Position numbers and translations under genes: made by a program. The notes under the pieces are model-generated. The model was not told the origin of the DNA. It was given only the letters and a program-made list of their open reading frames with translations, and did no database searches. Shown in pieces: positions 23,361-35,528 of a stretch of 64,000 bases of DNA (its first letter is position 1; every line of letters starts with the position of its first letter). Origin of the DNA: Ailanthus altissimus (lineage: Eukaryota; Streptophyta; Magnoliopsida; Sapindales; Simaroubaceae); the NCBI GenBank assembly GCA_946807835.1, contig OX327710.1, positions 15,674,501-15,738,500 on the forward strand. Direction: 5' to 3'.

Positions 23361-24131
23361 TCTCTTTGGTGATATACAACGGACTTTTACTAGTTGTCTC
23401 TTCACTTTTTCTTCCTTCTCTTTTTTTTTTATCTCCTTAGTATGCTATTGAACTAAGGACCTTAAACTTGTGTCAACTACTTAGGAATATGTCGATCAAG
23501 GTGGCAAGTACTTTGCCTCATTAATTAGAGATAGTTTTAGTATCCTCGACAGACACTACTTAAAGATGTTGGACTTATTAGCTCATTGCCATATGATATT
23601 CATGAGTTAGGTTAATACGCCTTAAACTTTACTCCTTCTATGTATAGCTCTTAGTAGGGTTTTGTTAGCATTGTGAATTAGTCTTCACTCTAGTTGATAG
23701 TTTTCATTGCCACATGGGTAACTTTTATTCCTATGCACTTAGCCTATTTTGAGTTGATCAAGAAATTAGAAATTCAGGACTGGATGCAAGACCTGAGGAA
23801 GGATCTTCAAGCCCTAAGTGATAAGGCCTCAACTTAAGGTTGTTTTATTGCTTTCCATACCTTTAAACAAGAAGGAGTGGCTTTTGCAGGAGCCACAAAG
23901 GATAAGTATAATAAACAATGTGCATCTCTAGTAAAGGAGCTTGTTGCTGCTTAGGAGATGCTGTTATGAGAGGCTAAGTAAGAAAAGACACTCTCTTAAG
24001 AAAAATGAAGAACTAACTAAGACTATCTCAAGGTTGCAAGGTGCAATAGACCTTTTTTAGAAAAGGTTTCGTGAGTTTACCTAGGAGGCTCTAAGTTACA
24101 TTACCACAAAGTAACTGAAGCATATGACATG
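23361..24131 (+). pseudogene. Decayed coiled-coil coding remnant, retroelement-like
   Basis: The plus-strand frame around 23780-24130 reads as charged, coiled-coil-like protein (for example D-L-R-K-D-L-Q-A-L-S-D-K-A, then F-A-G-A-T-K-D-K-Y) with several in-frame stops. This style resembles the gag-like proteins of plant retroelements, but no domain is recognisable. It lies inside the large nested element and probably belonged to it. Confidence 0.4.
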
Positions 24132-24137
24132 TCTAGA

Positions 24138-27100
24138 ATATAGAAATTTATTCCTAAGTGTACGATTATCGAAGTAATAAATAACCCAGTGAGAACGGGA
24201 TCAATCTATATGGAAGTGAAATTAAAATTACAAACTATAAATACTTTAAAGACAATTAAAGTAGTATAAGATGTTTACAAATAATAATTTAATTAACCAA
24301 TTAAAATAAAAACTAATATTAGGGGGATCCACTCTTGACATATGAAATAAGAATATATTTAACTCTTTTTATAACTTAATTAGAATTCTCACACAAAGAA
24401 GGTTCTAATTGAAAGATATAATAATTAAAATTCATCACAATTTATATATTAACTTATATTTATTTCTTTTAATTATTATACACCAAATCTTATAAATGGG
24501 CTCAAATATTTATTATGCCAATCTTTATATTTGTCTACAATAAATCAAGATTCTCACTTTACAAGAAAGGTTATCTATGCCAAATCTTGTACATGGTTTC
24601 AAGAGTTTATTGTGCCAACTATAAAAATTTCTATGATAAATCAAGATACACCACTTTACAAGAAAGAATATTAATATTGCAAACAAAATAAATGTTGGGA
24701 TTTGTGCTTACGTGCCATTCCATAATGTATAAATATATAATGATAGTATTTATACAATTATTATTTCTAATAAAATCGTTAATATTATTTATTATAAAAT
24801 GGTAAGATGCTTGTAACGTTTTAGACATTGTATGATCTGAAAGAGTTCAGATCTGATCTAAAAGAGTTTAGACCATGGCTAAGAGTTAGCAACGCTAATA
24901 GTTATAAACACTAAGATTTAGTGGTACTAAGAATTAGTAAGTTTATAAGAGTTAACGAAATCTAAGGAGTTAGAGCCTTGTCTGAAATGGGACAATGACC
25001 TGAGAATATATTAGTAATGACATAGTTGCAAGAAGTTGCAGATGGTGCTAGGAAATGTCATTATGCAAGTATGTTCTCAAACATAATATTCTTGATCTAA
25101 TTTCATCGATGCGGGTCTATCGGTAGAACCCATTAATATAGATTAGTGTGTGTCTATATCTGAATGGTCCAGATGGTTAGTCTTAGCAAACCATGAGCTT
25201 AGTAGGAAGCTCGTATAGAGATGTAAGTATTCAGTAAGGACTGGATATTGAACAGACTCACGAAGACATCCAATAGACATCTCATAAAGCCGTCAATTGA
25301 GGGTCTTCCGAGTTGAGTAGTATTTGTGGTCCTTTGACCTGAGCGCCACGGTGGGCTTGTGAGTGATCCACCATGCTTTGGTTCCACACATGTCAGAAAC
25401 CTTTCATGGTCTGACCGCTGGGTGTCGCTGGGTATGGTCCGATGCTCATGGAGTTCGGTGTGCATAGATATGGGATCCATCAACTCATATGAGTGGGTTG
25501 TATATCCTAATGCTCCGAGATTGTATTTCAGAAATTCTTGTGGCCGCAAGCATAAACCTCGAAAAAGATATTCCGAAGGAATAAACAATATCACAAAAGT
25601 GTTTGTGGATATTGTTTAATGAAATATAAATCTGGAGATAAGTTCATGGTTGAGCAAATAGAGATTTGACGGTGATGATCTATATCTCTGCTCTTCAAGG
25701 ATATAAATGATGGAAGGATTATACGAATATGTAATAACCTCAACTTGTATGGTCTAACATGCTAATTTGTAATATCCGTAACGTGTGTGTGGGACATTGT
25801 TCACGGACGTATGGAGGAGCTCTATATGACAAATTAGGTGTGGACCTAGAGAGTCTCACAATATGAAGTATACTCGTTGTGCACTGGGGTAGCGGATTGG
25901 ATTGAATAGTTCGATCCAATAAATTTTCAGCAAAAGAGAACGATTGTTTAAGGATCCCTCGGATTGTACATTTGTCAAGACTTAATTGTTAAGTACATCA
26001 CTTAATTAATTAACAAGGATTGTTAATTAATAGAATATTGACAAATGACAAAATTTGTTTCATGATTTGATTTTACCTTTTTACCATTTAACCATGGTAG
26101 TAAAAAATTAGTAAGGTAAAAAGTAATTATTCAAAATTGTTTTGAATAATTAAATCATATATTATTATTATATTATTAAATAATATTATAATATATATAG
26201 ATCATGGCATTGTATTTTAATACAATGAGGAGCCTAGATGTTGGCAATTTAATTACCCATTATAATTAAAGTAATTATAATTGTTAGGTAAAGATTAATT
26301 TTGGTGGTCATTATTCTAGTGCTTGGTTTAATTAATTCTAAATGGGAGACCAACAATAAAATTGGTAGAGCACTTCATTTTATTTATTTTTGTTTAATCA
26401 AAGTGTTGAATAAACAAAAATGAATTTTGGCAAAACAATTGAATTCATTCATTCAATTTTGGGAAAAGAATTTGGCATTGGCAATGGCAATGAAGAGAGG
26501 TAAGAAAGAGTTCTTTGAGTTTTATTCTTTCAAGTGTTGAAAAATAAACAAACTTCTCTTCATCTCCTTCTTTAATGGATGGCCAAAAATGAATGTTATG
26601 TAAATGAAGAAAAAGATAATTATTTTACAAAGAGTTGTTCAAAATAATTATCATGTAGAAATTGTTTCTAAGATTAATATATAAGAGTTGTATGTTAAAG
26701 ATTTTTAATTTATACAAGAGTTGTATAGAAAATATTTACCATCTCCATTTAAGAAACAAAATTGTATTTAAAAGAGTTTGAATACAAGTGCTGAAAATTC
26801 TAAACACTAAGCTACCATTCTAACTCCTTAATTCCATCAAAAGTTATGGCCTAGAATTGTTCAACATATATTTCAAGGTGAGCTCTTCACATGGATTATT
26901 GAAGAACTTGAAGAATTTGTAAAGCTACCTTCATTAGGTGAGTATTTTACATTATGTTTTTAGTACAATATTGTTCATCATATATATTTTGTATAATTGT
27001 TATACTTGTTCATATATGTGATATATGTTGTTCATCATGTTTTTTATAATTGTATAATTGTTATGCTTATGCATATATATGATATATGTTGAATTTGTTA

Positions 27101-28092
27101 AAATGGGTGTATTTTGTAACATGCTTCCGCTGCGCATATTGTAATTTTTGAAATTACGTATACACTCGTATAATCACACACTCTATGAAAAACACCCAAC
27201 AATAAATACATCATATGTAAATTTATATAACTTAAGAATGAATTATTAAATGAATGAATTATCGAATTTATGAATAAGAGTTAAGTATATCTTATTACCT
27301 TGCCAAGAGTGTCACCCTTTCACCTTAACAAAAAAAAAATACTTGGACATAATAAAACTAAAGAAAAAGAAAAGAGATGAAAGAAGAGATAACATGACTT
27401 TATAATAGTAAACAAGAGAAATAATATTACAAAGAGATAGTACAAAAGACAAGTATTTTGAACTAAAATTTAACTCTCTAATTACATGCTTTGGGCATAA
27501 AAGGCCATCTATTTATAGAAAAACATGGATAAATCAAGACAAATGAAGAGAGAACCACTTAGATGATAAAAGTTAAGAAGGGTGACAACTAATTTGCATT
27601 GATTATCATTAATGCACCCACTTGATTGTCTAATTTAGAATTGATGTGTCCTAATTAGCTTCCACTGAAAAAAATAAAATTTGTAGATAAGTCTCTTATC
27701 TTTCTAAATTGAATTGTTTCATACATATTAGATACGTATATCTATAGTTATAGGTCAAATACTAATGACTATTCAATTGGGCTTGTACTACATACTAGTT
27801 TTGTTCTATGCCATTTTCACCCTTTAAACTCTCAAATTTCAAATGAATTATGAAATGTAATATGTTAGTCCATCGAGTCAGCTCTTTACGAAATCAAGAA
27901 TCACTCCAATTGGATTCTTAGGTAGAAAGTTATGCCTATTTTATTGAACTTACCATAAAACAGTTAAAAGCTAATTAGGTATAATATTGTAAATATACTT
28001 AAGTTAAAGGGGTTAAAGACACTAATAATACAAAATATGATGTAAAACCCTTATTAAATATTTAATTTCAAGTATTCATCTGCATATCTTAA
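24138..28092 (+). mobile_element. Unclassified dispersed element E2, interrupted
   Basis: Flanked by TCTAGA at 24132-24137 and 28093-28098. Its head (24152-24190) reads CTAAGTGTACGATTATCG then AAGTAATAAATA, a diverged form of the head of E1. A CTATTTATAG motif occurs near the tail, as in E1. With the solo LTR 24693-27201 and one target copy removed it is about 1.44 kb, close to E1. No coding capacity. Confidence 0.5.
24693..27201 (+). mobile_element. Solo LTR (2,509 bp), family L
   Basis: Starts TGTTGGGATTTGTGC and ends CACCCAACA, with perfect 5-bp target duplications ATAAA at 24688-24692 and 27202-27206. It has no internal domains. The frames near 25199-25619 are open on both strands and are not credible proteins. 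Related copies lie at about 29400-30660 (minus), 31404-33704 (plus) and 63900-64000 (plus). Superfamily not determined. It is nested in E2, which is nested in the large LTR element. Confidence 0.88.
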
Positions 28093-28098
28093 TCTAGA

Positions 28099-28733
28099 CT
28101 TCAGTTTTTTGGAGTTAGGGGTGCCAATTGCTCCGGCCTCAGTTACTAAAAGTACTACCAAACGTTCTACTAGTTATACCACCCAAAGGAACCCGATGTT
28201 GCCAAGGAATGGTTAAGTAGGGACCCTCTTGAAATTAATATTCCCATGGACTTAGCTATTCAAGGAGCTAAGGAAGATGACAAGGATAGAGATCGTGATA
28301 AGAATAAGGAGTTACTTTTATTTTTTACCCTTTTGGTTGTAATATACTAAGTCTCAAGCTCCCATCTGCCACTTGCTAGGTTATCTACTAACTGCATTAC
28401 TTTCTACTTGTAGTTGTAGTAGGTTTATCTTTATAGCTGTTGAATAACTGTAGCAAATTATTTTGAACTGTATGCTAGTTTTATGTTACATATAAGGTTA
28501 CTGTGGCTCTTTCTTAGGACTATCTGTAGGATATACTCACCGAGATCGATAATGCTGAGTAGTGTTTAAAGTTTCTTTTTTCCTTTATGATGTGGTGAGC
28601 TCAACCACTATATTGGCCATGTGTAGGATAGTTTTACACGGACTAAGGGACAAAAGGAATAATAGTATTTTTCTATTTAGTGAACTATTTTATGTTTGTA
28701 GAATATATGGTTGACAATATATTTGTGAAAGTG
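28099..28733 (+). pseudogene. Decayed coding remnant of the nested element
   Basis: The plus-strand frame near 28170-28330 reads P-D-V-A-K-E-W-L-S-R-D-P-L, then D-L-A-I-Q-G-A-K-E-D-D-K-D-R-D, and ends at a stop near 28350. It looks like the charged C-terminus of a retroelement protein, continuing the remnant upstream of E2. The rest to 28733 has no supported feature. Confidence 0.35.
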
Positions 28734-29399
28734 CTGATTTTTTACTAGGGTGTATGCATGTAGTGTGTGTCCATTATTTCTAATCTATACATCTCATACA
28801 TAAACATACATAACAGAAGAAAGAAATCTAATTTTCTAAAATGATAAACATAATAAATTTTAAGTTCATTACAATAATGAATTTAAATACTGAGAATTTA
28901 TCTTTGAAGCCTTTAGATTGTTTTAACTGGAGTCCACCTAAAATGCACCTGGTGTCAATTCTAGTATTCAACAGAGGTGAGTGTGAGTATTTAGAATAGC
29001 AGCTCCTAATCCAACTAAGTGTTTAACACTTAAAAACTATACTAGGCTAAACTATTTAACCTAGAAATATTTGTTTCAAGGTGAAAGAATTGTATAGTTT
29101 TTTTGTTGAACAATTTGAACAACATAAACAATCCTTGTGCTTAATAATGGCCGCCATTTTCAAAGGAAGAAGATGAACAATTGTTTAGTATTTCTAACTC
29201 TTAAAAATAAAACAATTCTCTCAATGCTCACTCACAAGTTTGGGTGAATTCATCAAGCGTTCCAAATGAAATTAATTCATTCATTTTATATGCATTTTGA
29301 CATTCATTTATATTTCATTTAAATTAGAATTACTTAACACTTAAGTAATCTAAATGAAACTTAAATTGTATTTTATTTGAATTTCAATTACTTAACTCT
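28734..29399. other. Unassigned AT-rich sequence
   Basis: No coding sequence. It may be the diverged 3' part of the minus-strand family L copy that follows, but I could not align it convincingly. Confidence 0.4.
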
Positions 29400-30660
29400 T
29401 AAGTAATTTAAATGAAACTTACCCTACAAGCCATCTGGTTTACTTAGTCATTAAGTTAACCAAAAATGGGTCTTATTTGATCATGCCCTTGAGTTAACTT
29501 AATCAAAGTGAAGTTATTATTAAACTTTAATACAAATAGCTTGTCAAACAAGCCAAGCGCAATATAGTGATTACTATAGTCAACTAATAAGTGGCTTATA
29601 ACGCTGCTCAAGTGCACAATGAGTACACTTCATATAGTAGAACTCTCTAGGGTTACGCCCGATTCGTTAAATGGAACTCTTCTATGAGTTCGTGATCGAT
29701 GCTCTATGCACATATCACGGATATTACAAATCAGCATGTTAGATCATACAAGTTGAGGTCAAAACGTATACCTATAATTCTTTGTCATTTATATCCTAGA
29801 AGAGCTAGGATATAAATGAGCTAGGATATAAATCATCACTGTCAAATCTCCATAAGTCCATCCATGAACTTATCTCTAAATTCATATCTTGATAAACAAT
29901 ATACGCAAACATTTTTGCGATATATTTTAACCCTGCAGGAAACTTCTTTCTTGGGTTTATTGCTTATGGTCATAAGACTTTCTGAAATACAATCTCAGAG
30001 CATTTAGATATACAACTCACCCATGTAAGTTGACGGATCCCGTATCTATGCATACTGAACTTCTTGAGCATCAGACCATACTTAGCAACATGCAATAGTC
30101 AGACCCTGAAAGTTCTTTGACATCCATGAACCAAAGTATAATGGATCACTTATAATCCCACTATGACGCTCATATCAAAGGATTACGAACACTACTCAAC
30201 TTAAGAGGACCTACCATTAATAGCTTCATAGGATGCCTATTGGGGTCCTCGTGAGTCTGTTCAATATTTAGTCCTCGCTAAATACCTGTATACCTATACG
30301 AGCTTCCAGTAAGCTTATGATCAGCTAATAACAATCATCTAGACCATCCAGATATAAATATGCACTGATTTACATTAAAAAAATTTATCGATAGACCCAC
30401 ATTAGTGAAATAGATCAGCAACTAAAGTTTAAGAATAAAATGCATAATGATATTTTCTAGCATCAATTGCAACTCTTCAAAACTATATCATTACTAATAA
30501 ATTCTCATATTTTTTTCCCATTATAAATAAAGTTCTAACTCTTTAAATTTCGCTGACTATTATATCGTGTTAACCCTTTAGCATTTATAATTCTCATCAA
30601 TGCTAACTCTTAGCGTTGAGAATTATATATGTTGTATGGGTCCTTCTAAATCCTCAAACA
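29400..30660 (-). mobile_element. Family L LTR copy, inverted and diverged
   Basis: The reverse complement follows the solo LTR at 24693-27201 through several blocks: the CTAAGAGTTAGC region near 30600, AGACCATCCAGATATA near 30342, the GACTCACGAGGACC area near 30245 and AGTGCACAATGAGTACACTTCA near 29610. Ends and target duplication are not resolved. Confidence 0.7.
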
Positions 30661-31403
30661 CTTTCTAAACGAGGCGGATTTTTGGTCAAGGCTTTAGTTT
30701 CGCTTAACATTTCAAATATAAGGGAGGTTTTTTATGAACCCCTAGTTGGTCGAATTGGGCAAGGCGTTTCAAAGTAAGCTTTTCTAAACAATCTCCACAG
30801 TTGGCGCCAAATGTTTAGGAATGAATTTGTCAGAGTGTGTGAGACCCACCAACTCTTTGGTCCACCGACTGAATGACACCTTAGAGTCACCGATGTCCCA
30901 GCACACAATTACTCAGGTTACCTACGCCCCCAAGGAATTAAACCCCCGCCCCCCTTTCCATGGAGGCCTTATGGGCCTTTAGAGGTTTGTCTTTATACCC
31001 ACGGGTCCCACACACTCTGACAAAAAAGTTAACCTTTTTATAAGAGTGTGTGGATCCTACCCAACACCTTGGGTCTACCAAGGTATCAATTGGCGCACCA
31101 TTCACACCTCCGGCAAGTAACCTACGCCCCCAACCAATATCGAACCACCCAATACCTTGGGTCCACCAAGGTATCAACTGGCGTACCACTCACACCCTCC
31201 GCAGGTAACCTACGCACCTAACATATGTCAAACTTGGGATCTCATCCCTTATAGGCCTTTAAAGTTTGATGGTTGTACCTATTGGGCTGGCCTTTAAGGT
31301 TCGACACAGTTGGAGGTCGTGCATGAAATGCAATTGTATGTTGAGACGTCAATGGCTCTAAGGTGCCATCCAGCTAGTGGACTAAAGTGTTGGTGGGTCA
31401 TAC
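30661..31403. mobile_element. Gypsy-like LTR/PBS fragment with inverted and tandem repeats
   Basis: The minus strand at 30791-30809 reads TGGCGCCAACTGTGGAGAT, a primer-binding-site form typical of plant Ty3/gypsy elements. It follows an LTR end ...CCTAAACA (30812 outward). The stretch 30825-30895 and the reverse complement of 31330-31403 share GTGTG...ACCCACCAAC and GCACCTTAGAG-like phrases, forming terminal inverted repeats. Two ~75-bp tandem units (about 31063-31135 and 31150-31220) share CCTTGGGTCYACCAAGGTATC and GGTAACCTACGC. Confidence 0.55.
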
Positions 31404-33704
31404 ACACTCTATGTATAAATATTCAATGATAGTATTTATACAATTATCATTTCTAATAAAATTGTTAATATTATTTATAATAAATAGTATGATGCTTATA
31501 ACGTTTCAGACATTGTATGATCTGAAGGAGTTCAGATATGGTCTAAAGAAGTTTAGATCAGTGCTAAAAATTAGCACATTAATAGAATTAGTGAAATCTA
31601 AATAGTTAGAGCCTTGTTTGAAATGGAACAACGACTTGAGAATATATTTAAAATGACATAGCTGCAAAGATTTGCAGATGGTGCTAAGAAATGTCATTAT
31701 GCAAATATTTTCTCAAATATGATGTTCCTGATCTAATTTCATCGATGCTAGTCTATCACTGGAACCCATTAATATAGATTAGTGTTTGCCTATATCTGGA
31801 TGGTCCAGATGGTTAGTCTTAGCAAACTATGAGTTTAATGGAAGCTCATATAGACATACAGGTATTCAGTAAGGACTGGATATTAAACAGACTCACAAAG
31901 GCCTCTAATAGACATCTCATAAAGTTGTCAATAGAAGGTCTTTCGAGTTGAGTAGTATTTGTGGTCCTTTGACATGAGCACCACGGTGGGCATGTAAGTG
32001 ATCCACCATACTTTGGTTCCATACATGTCATAGACCTTTCATGGTCTGATTGCTGTGTGTCGCTAGGTATGATCCGATGCTCATGGAGTTCAGTGTACAA
32101 AGATATGGGATCCATCAGCTCCAATGAGTGGGTTGTATATCATAATGCTCCAAGATTGTATTTCAAAACATCTTGTGGCCACAAGCATAAACCTCAAAAA
32201 ATATATTCCGAATGGATAAACAATATCACAAAAATATTTATAGATATTGTTTAAAGAAATATAAATCTAGAGACAAGTTGATGGTTGAGCAAATAGAGAT
32301 TTGATGGTGATGATTTATATCTCTGCTCTTCCATGATATAAATTATGGAGGGATTATACAAATATGCAATAGCCTCAACTTGCATAGTCTAACGCGCTGA
32401 TTTGTAATATCCGTAATGTGTGTGTGAAGCATCGTTCACGGACGTATGGAGGAGCTCCATATGACAAATTAGGCATGGACCTAGAGAGTCTCACAATATG
32501 AAGTGTACTCGTTAAGCACTGGGGTAGCAGACTAGATTGCATAATTCAATCCAACAAATTCCAGTAAAATAGAATAATTATTTCGGAATCCCTCGGGATG
32601 TGCATTTGTCAAGACTTAATTATAAAGTACATCATTGAATTAATTAACAAGACTTGTGAATAAATAGGATGATTGACAAGTGACACAATTTGATCCATGA
32701 TTTGATTTTACCTTAGTTTTATCATTTAACCTTAGTAGAAAAATCTAAGGTAAAAAGTAATTATTCAAAATTGTTTTAAATAATTAAATTAGATATTATT
32801 ATTATATTATTAGATAATATGATAATATATATTAGTTATGGCCATTGTATTTTAATATAACGATGGGCCTAAATATTGACTATTTATTTACCTAATATGA
32901 TTAAAATAATTATATTTGTTAGATAATAATTTAATTAGGTAGCTATTATTCTAGTGCTTAAGAAATTAATCCAAAATGAGAGACCAACAACTAAATTGGT
33001 GGAGCACCTATTTTTGTTTTATCGAAAGGTGTTGAATAACAAAAATAAAAGATTAAGCTAACAATTAAAATGAATTCATTGAATTGGAGAAGAATTCAGC
33101 CAAGTGAATAAAAAGGTAAGAGAAAATTTATTTTTGTTCTTTCAAGTATTGAAAAACATGAAAAACCTCTCTTCTTCTTCTTCTCTCAATAATGGCTAAA
33201 AATGAATATAAAAAACATGGAGAAAAGATAATTATTTTAAATAAGAGTTATTCAAAATAATTATCCTATGGAAATTATTTCTAAGAATTGATACAAGAGT
33301 TGTATGTAAAATATTTATCATCTCCATTTAAGAAACAAAATTGTATTCAAAGAGTTTGAATACATGTTGAAAATTCTAAAAATTAAGCTACCATTCTAGC
33401 TCCATAATCCCACCAAACCGTTATGGACTAGAATTGTTTAACAATTCACTTCAAAGTGAGCTCTTCAATTGGATTGTAAGATGACTTGAAGATTTTGTAA
33501 AGTTACCTTCATTAGGTAAGTGTTCTTTACATTTTAATTTTATGTATACAATTGTTCTTTATGTTTTGTTATATAATAGTTATACTTGAGCATATATGTG
33601 ATATATGTAGTTAAATTTGTTAAATTGGGTGTATTTGTTAACATACTTATGCTGTGTATAGTAATTTTTAAAATTACGTATATACTCGTATATCACACAC
33701 TCGA
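31404..33704 (+). mobile_element. Family L LTR copy, near full length
   Basis: Collinear with 24693-27201 from TGTATAAATAT near its start to the ACTCGTATATCACACAC end. The first ~20 bp and last ~15 bp of the reference copy are missing, so no target duplication is visible. It abuts the right LTR of the large nested element at 33705 and the inverted-repeat fragment at 31403. Confidence 0.82.
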
Positions 33705-34875
33705 TGTTCAATAGAATTTTGGCAAGGGCAAGCCTCAAACATGTGAAGAGGGCAGAGCAAGAGAAAATCTGAGTTACTGGGCTTACTGGTACCAAGAGTT
33801 AGGTTTAGACCTCTGACTTGGTGCTGTTAGAAACATGATTGAGTTGAAATTGAGCTGAGGACTAATTGCAAGCTAGGCTGTCTTAGAAGACCTGAGAAAC
33901 ACATGAAATATGAGGTTAGTGGTAAGCGTTAGTGAGGTGGTCGACGACGGTACTCCGACGCTCAAGTTAGGTGATGGCTCAATGGTGAATCTTTCTTAGA
34001 GTTTATACCCCGAGAGGGAGAGAGAGAGAGAGAGTAGAGAGAAGGCATAAAGCTTTTCCTTACTAGAATTGGTGTCGTAGTTTGAATCTTTCTCTTATCT
34101 CTATTCAAAATTAGAGATAAGCCTTGAGCATAAAAGGAGCCAGCCTGGAGATTATCCCTCAAGGTTGACATATGGTGCTACTCAATTGGAGAATCTTCCC
34201 TTTCATAAGGAGTATTTTAGAGAATTAACTCAGATGAGGGCATATAAGTAATTAAGTCCCTCTAACATTTAGAGAACTAGGTAGCTTTCTGATTGGGCAT
34301 TTTTAAAGTGGTCAGCTTTGTTAAGTAAGTTGGGTGTACTAAGTGGTTAGTAGACTATATCCCCTAAGTTAAGCAGATTCAATGCTAGATAACCCCAACA
34401 ATTCTAGACAGTTTAAATTTGTGTGTTAGTAGGAGACAGAGGGCCTCGTACTTGTTGATGTAGAGGCTTGCCATTGGCTCTTTGAAAATTTTTTCCATTA
34501 AACCTTATCTCTAAGTCCGATTGTCAAATGACGTGGCTCTAGCTCGAATATTAATAAGACTCGATGGTGATGTGGCATAGCCTGAACTCTACTGACGTAT
34601 GTACCAATTAATAGGCCCCGATGATGATGTGGCAGATAACTTAACTATAATTACATATTCTTTGATAGTAGTATCGAGTGGTGACATGTGTTCTTACGCG
34701 AGTCCCACTGAATAGTCTTTTTGAGCTAAGTTATGAAAGACTATACATCTAAACTTGTACTCAATTCATTGAGTTAGTCTGTTTCAGACGAACTGTCCAC
34801 AAAGAAAGTTGGCATAAGGATCAAATTGGGCTTTGTTGAGCGAGCTAAGTGTCACCTAATTTTTTCCCAATAACA
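33705..34875 (+). repeat. Right LTR of the large nested element
   Basis: About 1.17 kb, collinear with the left LTR (18081-20582) once E1 is removed. It starts TGTTCAATAG and ends CCCAATAACA. A GA repeat (about 34013-34035) expands one site relative to the left copy. Confidence 0.75.
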
Positions 34876-35528
34876 AATTAAAAAATAAAGTGTGAGATTA
34901 TTGCCAAATGCCTAGGTTGATTTTGTGCGAGTGAGATTGTTAGTATACAATATAATTACACAGTCCTTAAACTATATGTTATAATAATAGATTTTTGATT
35001 TCATAAAAACTATTTATTTATATATTATATTAAGCATACTTTATTTAACTCGTATTTTATAAAAACATGTTATTTATGTCTCGAATGTAGAATGCTAATA
35101 GGAAAAGAGATGAATCACGCGATTAGTCAACAGGTACATTAAAGCTATATACCTAAATATAAAGTTTAAAATGAAAATAATACTCGAATGTTGATGGATT
35201 GCAGTCGATGAAAAAGCACACCCTAAATTACAACTTACGAGTCTTGCGTTCTTTCAATTGAGTAGATAAAATTTAAATAAAGAGTGCACAAGAATTGCAA
35301 TTAATTATTCAACAACATTACAAAACAATGCAAATATCGACAAGGGACACAAATTAATGGGAGCCTTAATATTTCACACCAAAGAAAAAATCCAGAAAAA
35401 CAAAAAACAGAAGGCATAATAACATTGACATGAAGGGTTCATTAATAAGAAGGTATTTGATAAACAGCTAGTTGTGTAGTTGTAAAGAAAAGTACAAACA
35501 TGCTCTGAAAATTTGGTAAAAATCTAGA
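34876..35528. other. Intergenic, downstream of the split NLR
   Basis: AT-rich sequence with no coding signal. It should hold the 3' untranslated region of the NLR at 35529, but no polyadenylation site can be fixed. Confidence 0.5.

Larger units (their letters stand above)
18081..34875 (+). mobile_element. Large nested LTR element (host of the 18-35 kb nest)
   Basis: The outer parts are a diverged direct repeat. The left LTR is 18081-20582 with a ~1.33-kb insertion at 19117-20444, leaving about 1.17 kb. The right LTR is 33705-34875, also about 1.17 kb. The left copy starts TGTTTGG and ends CCCCAACA. Between them lie decayed coding stretches (23740-24130 and 28099-28330) and several later insertions. 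No primer-binding site or matching target duplication was found, and the right LTR abuts another LTR copy, so the internal 3' end is probably deleted. Superfamily not determined. Confidence 0.6.

Noticed and set aside
25199..25619. Overlapping frames of 86-131 codons on both strands in the family L solo LTR
   Set aside because: Both strands are open over the same LTR sequence, and the relative at 31846-32254 keeps the same dual openness with unrelated changes. This is a composition effect, not a gene.
18076..34880. Target duplication for the large nested element
   Set aside because: ACTAT at the left and AATTA at the right do not match, so none is claimed.
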